A stretch of 64,000 nucleotides of DNA from CAYTBN01 sp964542165 (GCA_964542165.1 CAZITQ010000007.1:23537-87536); one strand, 5' to 3'. Counted from the stretch's first letter, positions 25,262 to 34,863 are shown. Notes: generated by a model from the letters alone, not told the origin. Numbers and translations: made by a program.

Positions 25262-28200
25262 CTAGCAGTTCCCGTAGTACCCGTACGTGATACTCACGAT
25301 ATCCCCGTCGTCCGGCACGTAGGCCGGGTCGAAGACGATCGCATTCAGCGCTGCGTCGTAGCTGTAGCCGCTGTACACCGCCACGCCGTTGATGCTCACG
25401 TCGATGGTGTTGGGGATCGCCGGGTAGGTCAGCTCGAAGGTGTCGGCCAGGCTGACGGTGATCCAGGCCAGGTTGGTCAGCGTGGACGCCCAGCTGCCGT
25501 CGCAGATGCTGCCCAGTACGCCGCCGGTGGCGTTGACCACCTCCACGTACCCGTCGCCCGGGTCCGCGCCCCCGCCCAGCCCGTTGCACGAGACCGCGTT
25601 GTACCCGTCCGTGCCGCAGATCGCCGACAGCACCACATGGTCCGGGTTGGCCTTCATCGCCTGGTACGAGGTCAGGTACGAGCTCCAGCTCCCGCTGTCG
25701 TCGTTCTCGTCGGAGACGAACACCACCCGCAGGCCGGCGTCGTCGCGCCAGAAGTTCTGGTTCGGCGACGTGTTGTTCCTGGCCTTGACCAGGCCGTCGT
25801 ACCCGTACTTGAGGCCCCGCTCGGTGCCCGATCCGGAGGTGCCCACCGCGCAGTTGGCGGCGAAGACCTGGGCCCCGTTGGGGGTGGTGGGGTAGATCAC
25901 CTTCTGGGCGCCCTGGAAGTCCTCGTCGTCGGTGGTCACGTTGGCGATGTGGAAGTCCACGCCGGCGTTGTTGATGATGGAGTAGAAGTAGCTGAAGTCG
26001 TCGCCGAGCTTGCCCTGCTCGTCATCCATCGAGCACGAGTTGTCCACCACCCACAACACGTCCGCCCAGTTGTTGCCCTGCTGCTGGAAGTTGTCGGTGG
26101 TGTAGCCGCCGGCCACGCCCAGGCCCTGCTGGTCCGCGGTGGCGTGGGGATCGGTGGGATCGTCGCTGTCCACCTGCAGCAGGCCGTCGTAGGTGATCAC
26201 GTCGTCCGGCAGGAAGCTGACGGTGACGATCACCTCCTGACCCGGATCCAGGTCCCAGCCGTTGGCGACGTAGGTCTCCAGATCGCTGGCGTCGATGGAC
26301 ATCACGCCCACGTGGGGATTCTCGAAGAACGAATACCCCTGCAGCTCCAGCGGGGCGCTGCCCACGCTGCGCACCGCGATGTCGACCTCGTACTCGCAGC
26401 CCACGTAGGCCCCCGCGAAGTAGTGCCAGGTGGGATCGAGCTCGATCTGGGGCGACGTGCCCTCCCCGAGCAGGTCCACGTACACCAGCCACTCGTCCGG
26501 ATCGTTGCTGGGGATCTCCCCCAGCCCCTGGAAGGCCCCCACGTTGTGGGGGTTGAAGGCGATCTCCATCTGCACGCTGCCGCCCGGGGAGACCACCGAG
26601 CCGTTGGGGTTGGTGGCCACCGAAAACGCCGGGTCCCCCGACGTCTGGCAGTTGTAGATCTCCAGGTCCGCGTCACCCACGTTGGAGATGGTGACCCACT
26701 CGTACCCGGTGTCGTTCATCCGGACGCCGCCGAAGTCCAGGGTCGTGGGGTCCACGGCGATGTCCGGGTAGGGGGTCGCCTCGCCCATCAGCGCCACGTC
26801 GACCGTGGGTTCGTCGGGGTCGTTGCTGGTGAACGTCAACGTCGCGGTGTCGTCCACGTCGTCCGACGGCGTGTAGGTCACGTAGACCTCGGTGCCCCCG
26901 AACGGCAGCAGGGTCCCGGGCAGGTTCGCTGAGGCGAAGCTGAAGTCCGCGCTGCCCGAGATCGTCACGTCGGACACGTCCAGGTTGGCGTCGCCGATGT
27001 TGTCCACGAACACCGTGTGGGTGTTCCAGTGCCCGATGTCCACCTGGCCGAAGTCGATGCTCAGCGGGTCGACCACGATATCCGGCACCGGCAGCTCCGA
27101 GCCGTCGAGGGTGATGAAGACCGGGTTCTCGTCCGGATCGTTGCTCCAGACCTCCACCAGGCCGGTGTCCGTGCCGGGGTTCACCGGTGAGTAGGTCACC
27201 TCCACGGTGGTCGAGGCACCCGGGGCCAGCGTCTGGTACGAGGGGTCCACCGTGACGACGAACTCGGGGGCGCTCACCACGGCCACCGAGTCCAGCACCA
27301 GGTCCGCCGTCCCGACGTTGGAGACGGTCGCCGAGAGCGAGCTGCTGTGGCCGATCATCACCTGGCCGAAGGACAGGGTCGTGGGGAACACGTCGATGTC
27401 CGGGGCCGGCTCGGGGGCCCCCACCAGGGTCACGACCACCAGGGGCTCGTCGGCGTCGTCGCTGGTGATGGCGATCTCCCCGCTGTCGTCGCTGAGATCG
27501 GTGGGCACGTAGCTGACCAGGATCAGCTCGGTGCTCCCCGCCGCGATCACCGCGGGGAACTGGGCCGCGCTGAGGCCGAAGTCGGTGCTGCCGGTCAGCA
27601 CCGGGGAGTCGACGGTGAGGTCGCCCGTGCCCACGTTGCTCACCGCCACGGTCTCGGTGACGGTGACGCCGACGCCCACCAGGCCGAAGTCGACGTGCAG
27701 GGGATCGACCTCGATGTCGGGGATCGGCTCGTGCTGGCCCGCCAGCGTCAGGGTCACCACCGGCTCGTCCGGGTCGTTGCTGGGGATCTCGATCGCCCCG
27801 GTGTCGGGGGTCATGTCCACCGGTGTGTAGCTCACCCGCACCGTCGCGCTCTCACCCACCGGCAGGGTGAGGTTCGACGGATCGGTCTCCATGGTGAACT
27901 CGGAGGAGCCGGTCGGGATCAGGGTCCCCAGCTCCAGCTCCACGTCCCCCAGGCTCCAGATCTCGGCCTCCATGGTGACCGTGTCGCCGATGTTCACCTC
28001 GCCGAACACCAGCTGCGACGGCACCAGCTCGATGTCGGGGGCCGGCTGCAGCTCTCCGCTGAGGGGGACCTCCACCACCGGCGTGTCCGGATCGTTGTTG
28101 ACGATGACCAGGGTGCCGGCGTCGGCCACCTCGTCCGAGGGGGCGTAGACCACGTCGATCTGGGTCGTGTGGCTGGGGGGGAGGGTCGCCGGAGCCGGAT

Positions 28201-28792
28201 TGACCTCCAGGGTGAAGTCGGCGGACGTGGCGCCGTCCAGGTGGATGTCCGAGAGCTCCAGGTCGGCGGTACCGACGCTGCTGACGGTCACCGACATCGT
28301 CACGGCGCCGCCCGACGGCACGAGCCCCCAGTCCAGGGACGAGGGCGACCAGGCGATGGCCGGTGTGGGCGCCTCGAGCACGTCCACCGCGAACACGGGC
28401 ACCTCGACCACGGCCTCGTCCGGGTCGTCGCTGGTCACCCGGATCAGCCCCTCGGCCGGACCCAGCTCGGTGGGCAGGAAGCTGACCTCCACCTCCACCA
28501 CCTCGTCGGAGCCCAGGGAGCCGCCGAAGTCCTGCACCGAGAACGGGCCCGAGGGGTCGTCCATCAGCACCGAGTCCACCATCAGGCTGCCGCCGCCCAC
28601 GTTGTGGATCGCCAGGATCTGGGTCGACGACACGCCCACGGTCACCGTGCCGAAGTCGATCTCCTCGGGCGACACGAAGATGTCCGGGTCCAGCTGCTCG
28701 AGGATGTTCTCGTTGCAGCCGAGCGCGAATACGCAGGCAAGCGCGAGGGCGGTGAGCCAGCGGTCTGAGAGCACGGTGTACTTGCGGTCCAT
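25262..28792 (-). CDS. Giant lipoprotein: eight ASH repeats plus von Willebrand A domain
   Basis: 1176 residues. The signal peptide ends FALGC (lipobox), then NENILEQ. Eight repeats of about 105 residues follow (about 35-890), each opening like DIEVDPLHVDFGLVGVG and then VSNVGTGDLTV; these are choice-of-anchor-D/ASH immunoglobulin-like modules. Residues about 905-1110 form a von Willebrand A domain with the MIDAS motif DNSCSM (917-922), VVFVSDENDD and paired Cys. A beta-rich end (SINGVAVYSGYSY) closes it. It is probably a surface stalk presenting a metal-dependent ligand-binding head. ATG 28792 has GGGAG upstream. The stop codon directly abuts the stop of the RTX-type gene. Confidence 0.85.
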   Translation of the reverse strand: MDRKYTVLSDRWLTALALACVFALGCNENILEQLDPDIFVSPEEIDFGTVTVGVSSTQILAIHNVGGGSLMVDSVLMDDPSGPFSVQDFGGSLGSDEVVEVEVSFLPTELGPAEGLIRVTSDDPDEAVVEVPVFAVDVLEAPTPAIAWSPSSLDWGLVPSGGAVTMSVTVSSVGTADLELSDIHLDGATSADFTLEVNPAPATLPPSHTTQIDVVYAPSDEVADAGTLVIVNNDPDTPVVEVPLSGELQPAPDIELVPSQLVFGEVNIGDTVTMEAEIWSLGDVELELGTLIPTGSSEFTMETDPSNLTLPVGESATVRVSYTPVDMTPDTGAIEIPSNDPDEPVVTLTLAGQHEPIPDIEVDPLHVDFGLVGVGVTVTETVAVSNVGTGDLTVDSPVLTGSTDFGLSAAQFPAVIAAGSTELILVSYVPTDLSDDSGEIAITSDDADEPLVVVTLVGAPEPAPDIDVFPTTLSFGQVMIGHSSSLSATVSNVGTADLVLDSVAVVSAPEFVVTVDPSYQTLAPGASTTVEVTYSPVNPGTDTGLVEVWSNDPDENPVFITLDGSELPVPDIVVDPLSIDFGQVDIGHWNTHTVFVDNIGDANLDVSDVTISGSADFSFASANLPGTLLPFGGTEVYVTYTPSDDVDDTATLTFTSNDPDEPTVDVALMGEATPYPDIAVDPTTLDFGGVRMNDTGYEWVTISNVGDADLEIYNCQTSGDPAFSVATNPNGSVVSPGGSVQMEIAFNPHNVGAFQGLGEIPSNDPDEWLVYVDLLGEGTSPQIELDPTWHYFAGAYVGCEYEVDIAVRSVGSAPLELQGYSFFENPHVGVMSIDASDLETYVANGWDLDPGQEVIVTVSFLPDDVITYDGLLQVDSDDPTDPHATADQQGLGVAGGYTTDNFQQQGNNWADVLWVVDNSCSMDDEQGKLGDDFSYFYSIINNAGVDFHIANVTTDDEDFQGAQKVIYPTTPNGAQVFAANCAVGTSGSGTERGLKYGYDGLVKARNNTSPNQNFWRDDAGLRVVFVSDENDDSGSWSSYLTSYQAMKANPDHVVLSAICGTDGYNAVSCNGLGGGADPGDGYVEVVNATGGVLGSICDGSWASTLTNLAWITVSLADTFELTYPAIPNTIDVSINGVAVYSGYSYDAALNAIVFDPAYVPDDGDIVSITYGYYGNC

Positions 28793-28875
28793 GACCGCTC
28801 CCTTCCCGGTTTCTCGGCGGTGCCAGGCTGGAGGGTTCTGCTGTCGGCGAGAACCGGCCTGCAGCGACCCACCCC

Positions 28876-28911
28876 ATTCGGGCCGCCGGCCAGGCCGGGC
28901 AGCCCGAATGC
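28876..28911 (-). terminator. Long hairpin downstream of the BrkB-type gene
   Basis: CATTCGGGC (28876-28884) pairs perfectly with GCCCGAATG (28903-28911), and GG/CC-rich bases inside can pair further. It lies between the BrkB-type stop and the start of the ASH/vWA gene, both minus. No U-run follows, so it could instead be a regulatory structure in the downstream gene's leader. Confidence 0.4.
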
Positions 28912-28972
28912 ATCTTACACGGGTGCGCGAGCGCAGACCCAGCGCGATGGTGAACGTCAGGGTGAAGCGGGT

Positions 28973-30307
28973 TCACTCGGAGGCGAGGAGCTCGGCGAGG
29001 GTCGTCTTCGACAGGGGCCGGACCAGGGTCGATCGGGCACCCCGGAGGATCTCGACCAGCGAACGCACGGACGGATCGTCCTCGTCGGCCTCCGGCGGGA
29101 TCGCCAGGGGATCGCTGCTGACCGCGGTGGCGACCCGTGCCAGGGTGATCTCCTCGGGATCCAGGCAGGGCTCCAGCTGTTCCCAGCGGCTGGAGCCCAC
29201 CTGTCGAAGCAGGTCCCGCTCGGCGAGCAGATCGGCGATCCGGTCGGCCAGGTACACGGCCAGGCCCAGCTCCTGGGCGACCTGGACGATGGACACCGGG
29301 CTGCGCCCGCCCGCCTGCGCCCGGTAGACCGCCAGCAGGAGCCGGGTGGCGAAATAGGTCTGGTAGCGCTCCCCCAGCATCTTCTCCTGCTCACGGCCGG
29401 CGATGTGCTCGTAGTTCTGCAGCACGAAGGCCATCACGGCACCGGCCAGCACGATCAGCCAGGCCAGGTAGACCCACAGCAGCGTCATGAACAGGGCGCC
29501 GATGACCCCGTAGATCCGGGTGTAGGTGGTGGTCCAGCCCGCGAACGCCAGAAATCCCATCTTGGCCAGGGTCAGCAACGTCGCCGACACCAGCGCCGCG
29601 GTGGCCGCCGAGCCGGTGCGGACCCAGGTGCTCGGCACCAGCTTGTACAGCACGAAGCAGACCATCCAGCCGATGGCGAGGCCGGTGAGAAACGACCGCA
29701 TCCCCGGTGTGACCAGGGGGGCACGGTCCAGCAGGCGGAGCAACGACTGGAAGGGGCCGGAGGTGACCACTCCGGCCACGGCCGCGAACAGGAAGAGGGC
29801 CGCGACCATCCCCAGTCCACCCGCCCTCTGCATCCACGAGGAGCGCACCAGGCGGATGTTCCAGATCTGGTTCAGGGTCCGGTTGAGCGTCATCACCAGC
29901 ACGAGGGTGCCCCACACCAGCACGGCGACGCCGACCGCCGAGAACACGGCCGCGTTGCTCATGAAGCGCTCGATCTGCTCCAGCACCAGCTCCCGGTCGT
30001 AGGGCAGGAACTCGTCCACCACGAAGGTGGTCAGCCGCTCGCGGGCTGCAGCCAGACCCGGCACCAGCTCGAACAGCGACGTCAACAGCGTCAACGCCGG
30101 GACCAGGCAGAACAGCACCTGGAACGACAGGGCCATCGACTTGGTGGAGCACTGCTTGCGGCCGATCTCGCGGATCAGGAACGTCGAGAACAGCAGCGGA
30201 TTGCGTGCCGCCCCCGGCAGGCCGCTGTGGATCACCAGCTCCCGGTAGCTCTCGGTCAGCCGGGTGTGGAGCTGGCGAATCAGGTCGAGGGTGCTTGCGG
30301 GCGACAT
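28973..30307 (-). CDS. YihY/BrkB family inner-membrane protein
   Basis: 444 residues. The first 290 residues match YihY/BrkB (formerly mis-called ribonuclease BN): IGRKQCSTKSMALSFQVLF, ALTLLTSLFELVPG, six hydrophobic helices and the motif TRIYGVIGALFMTLLWVYLAW. The C-terminal 140 residues are soluble; they hold a winged-helix-like segment (VSIVQVAQELGLAVYLADRIADLL) and a DP-E-E region often appended to this family. Its role is unknown, and no nuclease activity is expected. ATG 30307 lacks a good Shine-Dalgarno; an in-frame GTG at 30349 adds 14 residues and is equally possible. Confidence 0.85.
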   Translation of the reverse strand: MSPASTLDLIRQLHTRLTESYRELVIHSGLPGAARNPLLFSTFLIREIGRKQCSTKSMALSFQVLFCLVPALTLLTSLFELVPGLAAARERLTTFVVDEFLPYDRELVLEQIERFMSNAAVFSAVGVAVLVWGTLVLVMTLNRTLNQIWNIRLVRSSWMQRAGGLGMVAALFLFAAVAGVVTSGPFQSLLRLLDRAPLVTPGMRSFLTGLAIGWMVCFVLYKLVPSTWVRTGSAATAALVSATLLTLAKMGFLAFAGWTTTYTRIYGVIGALFMTLLWVYLAWLIVLAGAVMAFVLQNYEHIAGREQEKMLGERYQTYFATRLLLAVYRAQAGGRSPVSIVQVAQELGLAVYLADRIADLLAERDLLRQVGSSRWEQLEPCLDPEEITLARVATAVSSDPLAIPPEADEDDPSVRSLVEILRGARSTLVRPLSKTTLAELLASE

Positions 30308-30479
30308 GCGGGAGGGCGCGTCCGGTTCCTTCCAACTCTTTGGAATCACGAAGGGAATTGCCTCGAAAACGCCGCAGAGTATACCACGCCTCGCCGGCGA
30401 ACACGGGCGGCGGGTGACCGCGCGGGTGGGCGCGCGGTACACTTCGGCGCTGGGGATCCAACGAGGAGACGACGCGCGC

Positions 30480-31343
30480 ATGGGCGGCAGGCGACCGGAC
30501 GGAGACGAGGCCGACCGGGGGGGCAACGTCGGCGAGGGTGGCGAGGAGTTCGACGCCCTCTTCCGCGAGATGTCGGAGGAGCTGGGCTCCGACTGGGAGC
30601 TGGAGGAGACCCTCCCGGAGGACGAGGCGGAGGAGGAGCGGGACACCGACGACGAGGACACCCCCCCGATGCTGGTGTCCATGGACTACACCCTGGGTCG
30701 GATCCGGCCGCCGCCGGAACCGGAGGAAGAGGACGACCTCGAGCTGATCGAGGTCATGCCGGGCACCGACACCACCGAGCAGCGTGCCCTGGCCTACCCG
30801 ACCAACGCCACCCTGGTGGTCCAGTACCAGGTGGAGGTGGCCACCGCGGACGGCTCCTTCGTGCGCACCGAGGCCACCGGCCTGCTCTCGGGTGCCCAGG
30901 AGTACAGGCTACAGATCCAGGACGACTTCTCGTTCGGGTTCGATTCGCGGCGCAACGACTACGAGATCATCCTCAATCCCAACGCCACGGACGTGGAACT
31001 CGACGAGATCGAGGGGGACCGGGACTGCCGGATCGTCTACCAGGAGGGCCAGGTGCTGATGGACAAGCCGGTGGGCGTGCGCCTGGACGTCTACCGCATC
31101 CATCGCCTCGCCGACGGACAGCGCAGCGTCGCCAAGATCACCTCCAGCGCGCCGGAGACCGCCGAGCACGTCCTGCTGCCCACCGATCCCACCAATCGAT
31201 ACGGCGGTTACACCGAGTACATGCTGGGGGTCGGGCTCGCCGCCCTGGAGAGCCGCTGCTACGCCTTTTCGATCTACACGGCGGTCAAGCTGGCGCGTCC
31301 AGCGCCGGGGGACGAGGACGAGGACGAGCCTCCGACGGGCTGA
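30480..31343 (+). CDS. Conserved-looking acidic protein of unknown function
   Basis: 287 residues. The N-terminal 110 residues are highly acidic and disordered-looking (ELEETLPEDEAEEERD, PPPEPEEEDDLELIE). The C-terminal 170 residues form a beta-rich domain (NATLVVQYQVEVATADGSFV, GLLSGAQEYRLQIQDDFSF, YEIILNP, CRIVYQEGQVLMDKPVG). There is no signal peptide or membrane segment, so it is probably cytoplasmic. No family is recognised. The PilZ-like look of the beta domain is only an impression; the RxxxR and DxSxxG motifs are absent. GAGGAG is 12 bases before ATG 30480, rather far. TACACT (30437-30442) may be its -10 box. Convergent with the omega-amidase gene. Confidence 0.6.
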   Translation: MGGRRPDGDEADRGGNVGEGGEEFDALFREMSEELGSDWELEETLPEDEAEEERDTDDEDTPPMLVSMDYTLGRIRPPPEPEEEDDLELIEVMPGTDTTEQRALAYPTNATLVVQYQVEVATADGSFVRTEATGLLSGAQEYRLQIQDDFSFGFDSRRNDYEIILNPNATDVELDEIEGDRDCRIVYQEGQVLMDKPVGVRLDVYRIHRLADGQRSVAKITSSAPETAEHVLLPTDPTNRYGGYTEYMLGVGLAALESRCYAFSIYTAVKLARPAPGDEDEDEPPTG

Positions 31344-31359
31344 CCGCGCCTCCCGGACT

Positions 31360-32172
31360 TCACGACAGCCCCGGGTCCCGGATCTTCGGCGGCCACAGGC
31401 AAGGGAAGAGGTCCTGCCGCGCGTCCCGGAGGAAGGGCAGGGTCTCGCGTACCTTCGCCAGGTGATCGGGATCCAGGTCCGCCGTCACCAGCGTCTCCCG
31501 GCCCTGTGAGGTGGCCAGAACCTCCCCCAGCGGGTCCACGATGGCGCTGCGGCCGTCGTACTGCTGGCCTCCGCCCCGTCCCACCCGGTTGACCCCCACC
31601 ACGTAGCACTGATTCTCGATGGCCCGGGCCACCAGGAGCTGGGTCCACGCCGTCATCCGCTCCACCGGCCAGTTGGCGGGGACCAGCACCAGGTCGGCTC
31701 CCCCCAGGGCCAGGGCCCGGAACAGCTCGGGGAAGCGCAGGTCGTAGCAGATGGCCGCCGCGGCCCGGAACGGGCCCACCGGTGTCACGCTGAGCTCGTC
31801 GCCTGCCGAGAAGTGGTCGTTCTCGCCGGCGAAGGTGAAGGGGTGGATCTTGGCCTGGTAGGCCGCCAGCTTGCCGTCGGGGCCGAAGAGCAGGGCCGCG
31901 TTCTGCGGCCGACCCTGGTAGCGGGCGGCCTTGGTCCCCAGCAGGTGGATCCCCAGCCGCTTGGCCTGGTCCCCCAAGAAGCGCTCGATGGGGCCCCCCG
32001 CGGGTTCCGCGGTCTGGGCGGTCTTCATCGAGAATCCGGTGCTGAACATCTCGGGCAGCACCACGAGCTCCGCGCCGACCTCGGCGGCCTCGGCGATGCG
32101 GGCCGCGGCGGTGCGCAGGTTGTCCAGGGGCTGCTCCCAGGCGATGTCCATCTGGACCGCGGCGACCTTCAT
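31360..32172 (-). CDS. Omega-amidase/nitrilase-family carbon-nitrogen hydrolase
   Basis: 270 residues, the usual size. The nitrilase triad is visible: Glu41 in VVLPEMFSTGF, Lys108 in YQAKIHPF and Cys142 in ICYDLRFPE, with a further conserved stretch at VPANWPVERMTAWTQLL. The FSTGFS and AGENDHFSAGDE segments resemble YafV/NIT2 omega-amidases, which hydrolyse 2-oxoglutaramate or 2-oxosuccinamate. The start overlaps the aminotransferase stop by four bases (ATGA), so the pair is coupled. The context fits the glutamine transaminase/omega-amidase route, in which the amidase removes the oxo-acid amide and pulls the transamination forward, as in the methionine-salvage pair. Confidence 0.88.
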   Translation of the reverse strand: MKVAAVQMDIAWEQPLDNLRTAAARIAEAAEVGAELVVLPEMFSTGFSMKTAQTAEPAGGPIERFLGDQAKRLGIHLLGTKAARYQGRPQNAALLFGPDGKLAAYQAKIHPFTFAGENDHFSAGDELSVTPVGPFRAAAAICYDLRFPELFRALALGGADLVLVPANWPVERMTAWTQLLVARAIENQCYVVGVNRVGRGGGQQYDGRSAIVDPLGEVLATSQGRETLVTADLDPDHLAKVRETLPFLRDARQDLFPCLWPPKIRDPGLS

Positions 32173-33338
32173 CCGCCAGCCCTCCTCAGTGTCCGCAGGC
32201 GCTGTGCGGCCTGCTCCAGGACCTCGGTGCGCTTGCAGAATGCGAAGCGGACCAGGTGCCGACCCATTCGACGCTCCCGGTAGAACGCCGAAACGGGGAT
32301 CGCGGCGACGCCGATGCGCTCCGGCAGCGCCCGGCAGAACCGCAGGTCGTCGTCTTCCCCCAGGGGGGTGATGTCCGCCATCACGTAGTAGGTCCCCTCC
32401 GGCTCGACGACCCCGAATCCCGCGCTGCGCAGCGCGTCGAGCATCAGGTCCCGCCGTCGCACGTACCCGGCGAGCAGTTCGGGGTAGTACCCGTCCCCCT
32501 CGTCGATGGCCCGGGCCATGGCGTGCTGAAACGGCATGGGCGTGCAGAAGGTGACGAACTGGTGGGACATCCGGATGGCCCGCGAGAGGGGAGGGGGCGC
32601 GACGGCGTAGCCCACCTTCCAGCCGGTCATCGAGAACGTCTTGGCCGTGGACGAGATGGTGACCGTGCGCTCCCACAGGTCCCCCATCGTGGCCGCTGGC
32701 CGGTGCGTGCGGCCGTCGTAGGTCAGGTGCTCGTAGACCTCGTCGCAGACCAGCAGGGCGTCGTGGCGCTTCACCAGGGCGCCGATGCGTCGGACCTCGT
32801 CTTCGGTGAATACCTTGCCGGTGGGATTCATGGGCGTGTTGAGCACCAGCAGCTTGGTGCGCGGGCCCATGGCGCGCTCGAGGGCATCCAGATCCAGGGA
32901 CAGGTCGTCGGGATCCAGGGGCACCCAGCGCACCGTGCCCCCGGCCATCACCACGCAGGGGGCGTAGGAGTCGTAGGCCGGTTCGACGAGCACCGCCTCG
33001 TCCCCCGGCTCGATCAGCGCCATCAGGGTCGAGAACAGCGCCTCGGTGGCGCCGCAGAACACCGTGACCTCGCTCTCCGGATCGGGGTTCATGCCGTACA
33101 GCCGCCCCATCTTGCCCGCCACCGCTTCGCGCAGGGCGGGCAGCCCGGGGCTGGGGGCGTACTGGTTGTGCCCGGCGCGCATGGCGGCCACGGCCCCCTC
33201 GATGATCGACGCCGGCCCGTCGAAGTCCGGGAATCCCTGGGACAGGTTGAGGGCCCCGTACCGGTTGGCCAGGTCGGTGAACTCGGTGAACACCGAGACA
33301 CCGAAGGGGATCAGGGAGCGTTTCACCGGATCGTTCAC
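32169..33338 (-). CDS. PLP-dependent aminotransferase (glutamine/methionine transaminase type)
   Basis: 389 residues, a fold-type I class I/II aminotransferase. It has LSQGFPDFDGP and NQYAPSPGLPALREAV near the start, NTPMNPTGK (Asn171), CDEVYEHL for the PLP pyridine contact, and Lys233 in SSTAKTFSMTGWKVGY as the Schiff-base lysine. The sequence resembles the kynurenine aminotransferase/glutamine transaminase K/YbdL group. With the overlapping omega-amidase it probably transaminates a sulfur or aromatic oxo acid using glutamine. The start is GTG 33338, with GGAGGAAG six bases upstream. Confidence 0.88.
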   Translation of the reverse strand: MNDPVKRSLIPFGVSVFTEFTDLANRYGALNLSQGFPDFDGPASIIEGAVAAMRAGHNQYAPSPGLPALREAVAGKMGRLYGMNPDPESEVTVFCGATEALFSTLMALIEPGDEAVLVEPAYDSYAPCVVMAGGTVRWVPLDPDDLSLDLDALERAMGPRTKLLVLNTPMNPTGKVFTEDEVRRIGALVKRHDALLVCDEVYEHLTYDGRTHRPAATMGDLWERTVTISSTAKTFSMTGWKVGYAVAPPPLSRAIRMSHQFVTFCTPMPFQHAMARAIDEGDGYYPELLAGYVRRRDLMLDALRSAGFGVVEPEGTYYVMADITPLGEDDDLRFCRALPERIGVAAIPVSAFYRERRMGRHLVRFAFCKRTEVLEQAAQRLRTLRRAGG

Positions 33339-33405
33339 GGCGCCTTCCTCCGTGCGTTGCGGGCGGCCCGGAGGCATTATACGGACGCCACAGCTGGAGA
33401 TCGGC

Positions 33406-34842
33406 ATGAGAAGCTTCCCGTGGTCCCCGCTCGCGATCCTGCTCGGCCTCGCCCTCCTCGCCGCCGGGTGCCCCGCCGACGACGACGACAGCGCCGGGCC
33501 CGGTGACGACGACACGGGCTCGGACGACGACGACGACACCACCGGCGAGCCCTTCGTCCCCGACCTGCCCACCGGCGGCTGCGGTGCGCCCGAGTACGCC
33601 TGGGCGCCCATGGACCGCATGGGCGAGATCGTCGACTGGGAGCTCCACGAGACCGACGGCTTCACCGCCCAGGCCATCGGCCTGCTGTTGACCAACTACG
33701 GGATCACGGCGTTCGAACCGACCTACGACGTCCGCGTCTACCGGGTTCGCTACGTGACCCAGGACCGCGGAGCCGAGGTGGAGGCCACCGGCATCCTCTC
33801 CTTCCCGATCGTGGATCAGGAGACCGAGATGCCGACACTGCTGTGGTTGCACCCGACCATGGGTTTCAACGACGACTGTGCCCCCACGGCCATCGGCGTC
33901 GAGGGTGGGCTGTTCAACGTCCTGTGGTCGTCGCTGGGGTTCGCGGTGGCGTCCCCGGACTACCTGGGCATGGCCGGCTGGGGGGCGCCGTCCGGCATGC
34001 TCCACCCCTACGTGGTGGCCGAGCCCACCGCGGTCGCCTCCCTGGACGCGGTGCGGGCCATGCAACGCTTCCGGGCCGGGGAGGGGGACGACGACGTCCT
34101 GGCGTCACCCACCCTGCAGACCGTGTTCTGGGGGGCCTCGGAGGGGGGCTTCGCCGCCCTGTGGGCCGACCGCTACGCGCCTCGTTACGCCCCCGAGATC
34201 GAGGCCATGGCCACGGTGGCCGCCGTTCCGCCCTCGGACACCCTTGGCCTGTCGACCCACGCGGTGACCGTGGCGGGGGACACCACCGCCGCCCTGGCCG
34301 GCGTGCTCGCCACGGCCCAGTCCTGGTACGGTGGCGGCGCGGACATGGGCCAGGTGTTCACCGACGAGGACCCCTTCTGGTTCGCCTCCACGCTCCAGGA
34401 CCTGCTGGCCGACACCTGCAACCCGGGCGACGCGCTGGGCGGGCTGGAGACCGTGGAACAGCTCTACACAGCCGACTTCATCGCCGCGGCCTCGACCGGG
34501 GACTGGGCGGCGGTCGATCCCTGGTCGTGCTTCCTCTCCCAGGCCACCCTGGACACCTCCGAGATCCCCATGGACACGACGACCCCCACCCTCTACCTGG
34601 TGGCCGGGGAGGATTCCCTGGTGGCGGCGGACGTGGGCCGGCAGCACTTCCCGGTGCTGTGCGACGCCGGGTACCACATGGAGTACCTGGAGTGCGAGGG
34701 CGCGGGACACGTGGACGGTGCCATCGACTCGCTGCCCTACCAGTGGCAGTGGATCCACGACCGCCTGGCCGGGAACGAGCTGTCCGAGCCCTGCGTGATG
34801 ACCGAGCCGGTGGACTGCACCGCGTTCGACCTCATGGACTGA
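33406..34842 (+). CDS. Lipase/esterase-like alpha/beta-hydrolase lipoprotein with acidic tether
   Basis: 478 residues. The signal peptide ends LLAAGC, then PADDDDSAGPGDDDTG and DDDDDT as an acidic tether (23-47). The body is an alpha/beta hydrolase related to secretory lipases: LLWLHPTMGFND (oxyanion region), the nucleophile elbow FWGASEGGFAAL (Ser245), Asp in LYLVAGEDSL and His in CEGAGHVDG. Several Cys (CAP, DTCNPG, CDAGYH) may form disulfides. It is probably a surface- or periplasm-anchored esterase with unknown substrate. ATG 33406 has GGAG upstream; TATACG (33378-33383) may be its -10 box in the divergent region with the aminotransferase. Confidence 0.82.
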   Translation: MRSFPWSPLAILLGLALLAAGCPADDDDSAGPGDDDTGSDDDDDTTGEPFVPDLPTGGCGAPEYAWAPMDRMGEIVDWELHETDGFTAQAIGLLLTNYGITAFEPTYDVRVYRVRYVTQDRGAEVEATGILSFPIVDQETEMPTLLWLHPTMGFNDDCAPTAIGVEGGLFNVLWSSLGFAVASPDYLGMAGWGAPSGMLHPYVVAEPTAVASLDAVRAMQRFRAGEGDDDVLASPTLQTVFWGASEGGFAALWADRYAPRYAPEIEAMATVAAVPPSDTLGLSTHAVTVAGDTTAALAGVLATAQSWYGGGADMGQVFTDEDPFWFASTLQDLLADTCNPGDALGGLETVEQLYTADFIAAASTGDWAAVDPWSCFLSQATLDTSEIPMDTTTPTLYLVAGEDSLVAADVGRQHFPVLCDAGYHMEYLECEGAGHVDGAIDSLPYQWQWIHDRLAGNELSEPCVMTEPVDCTAFDLMD

Positions 34843-34863
34843 GGCCCCGACGACGGCGGGACG

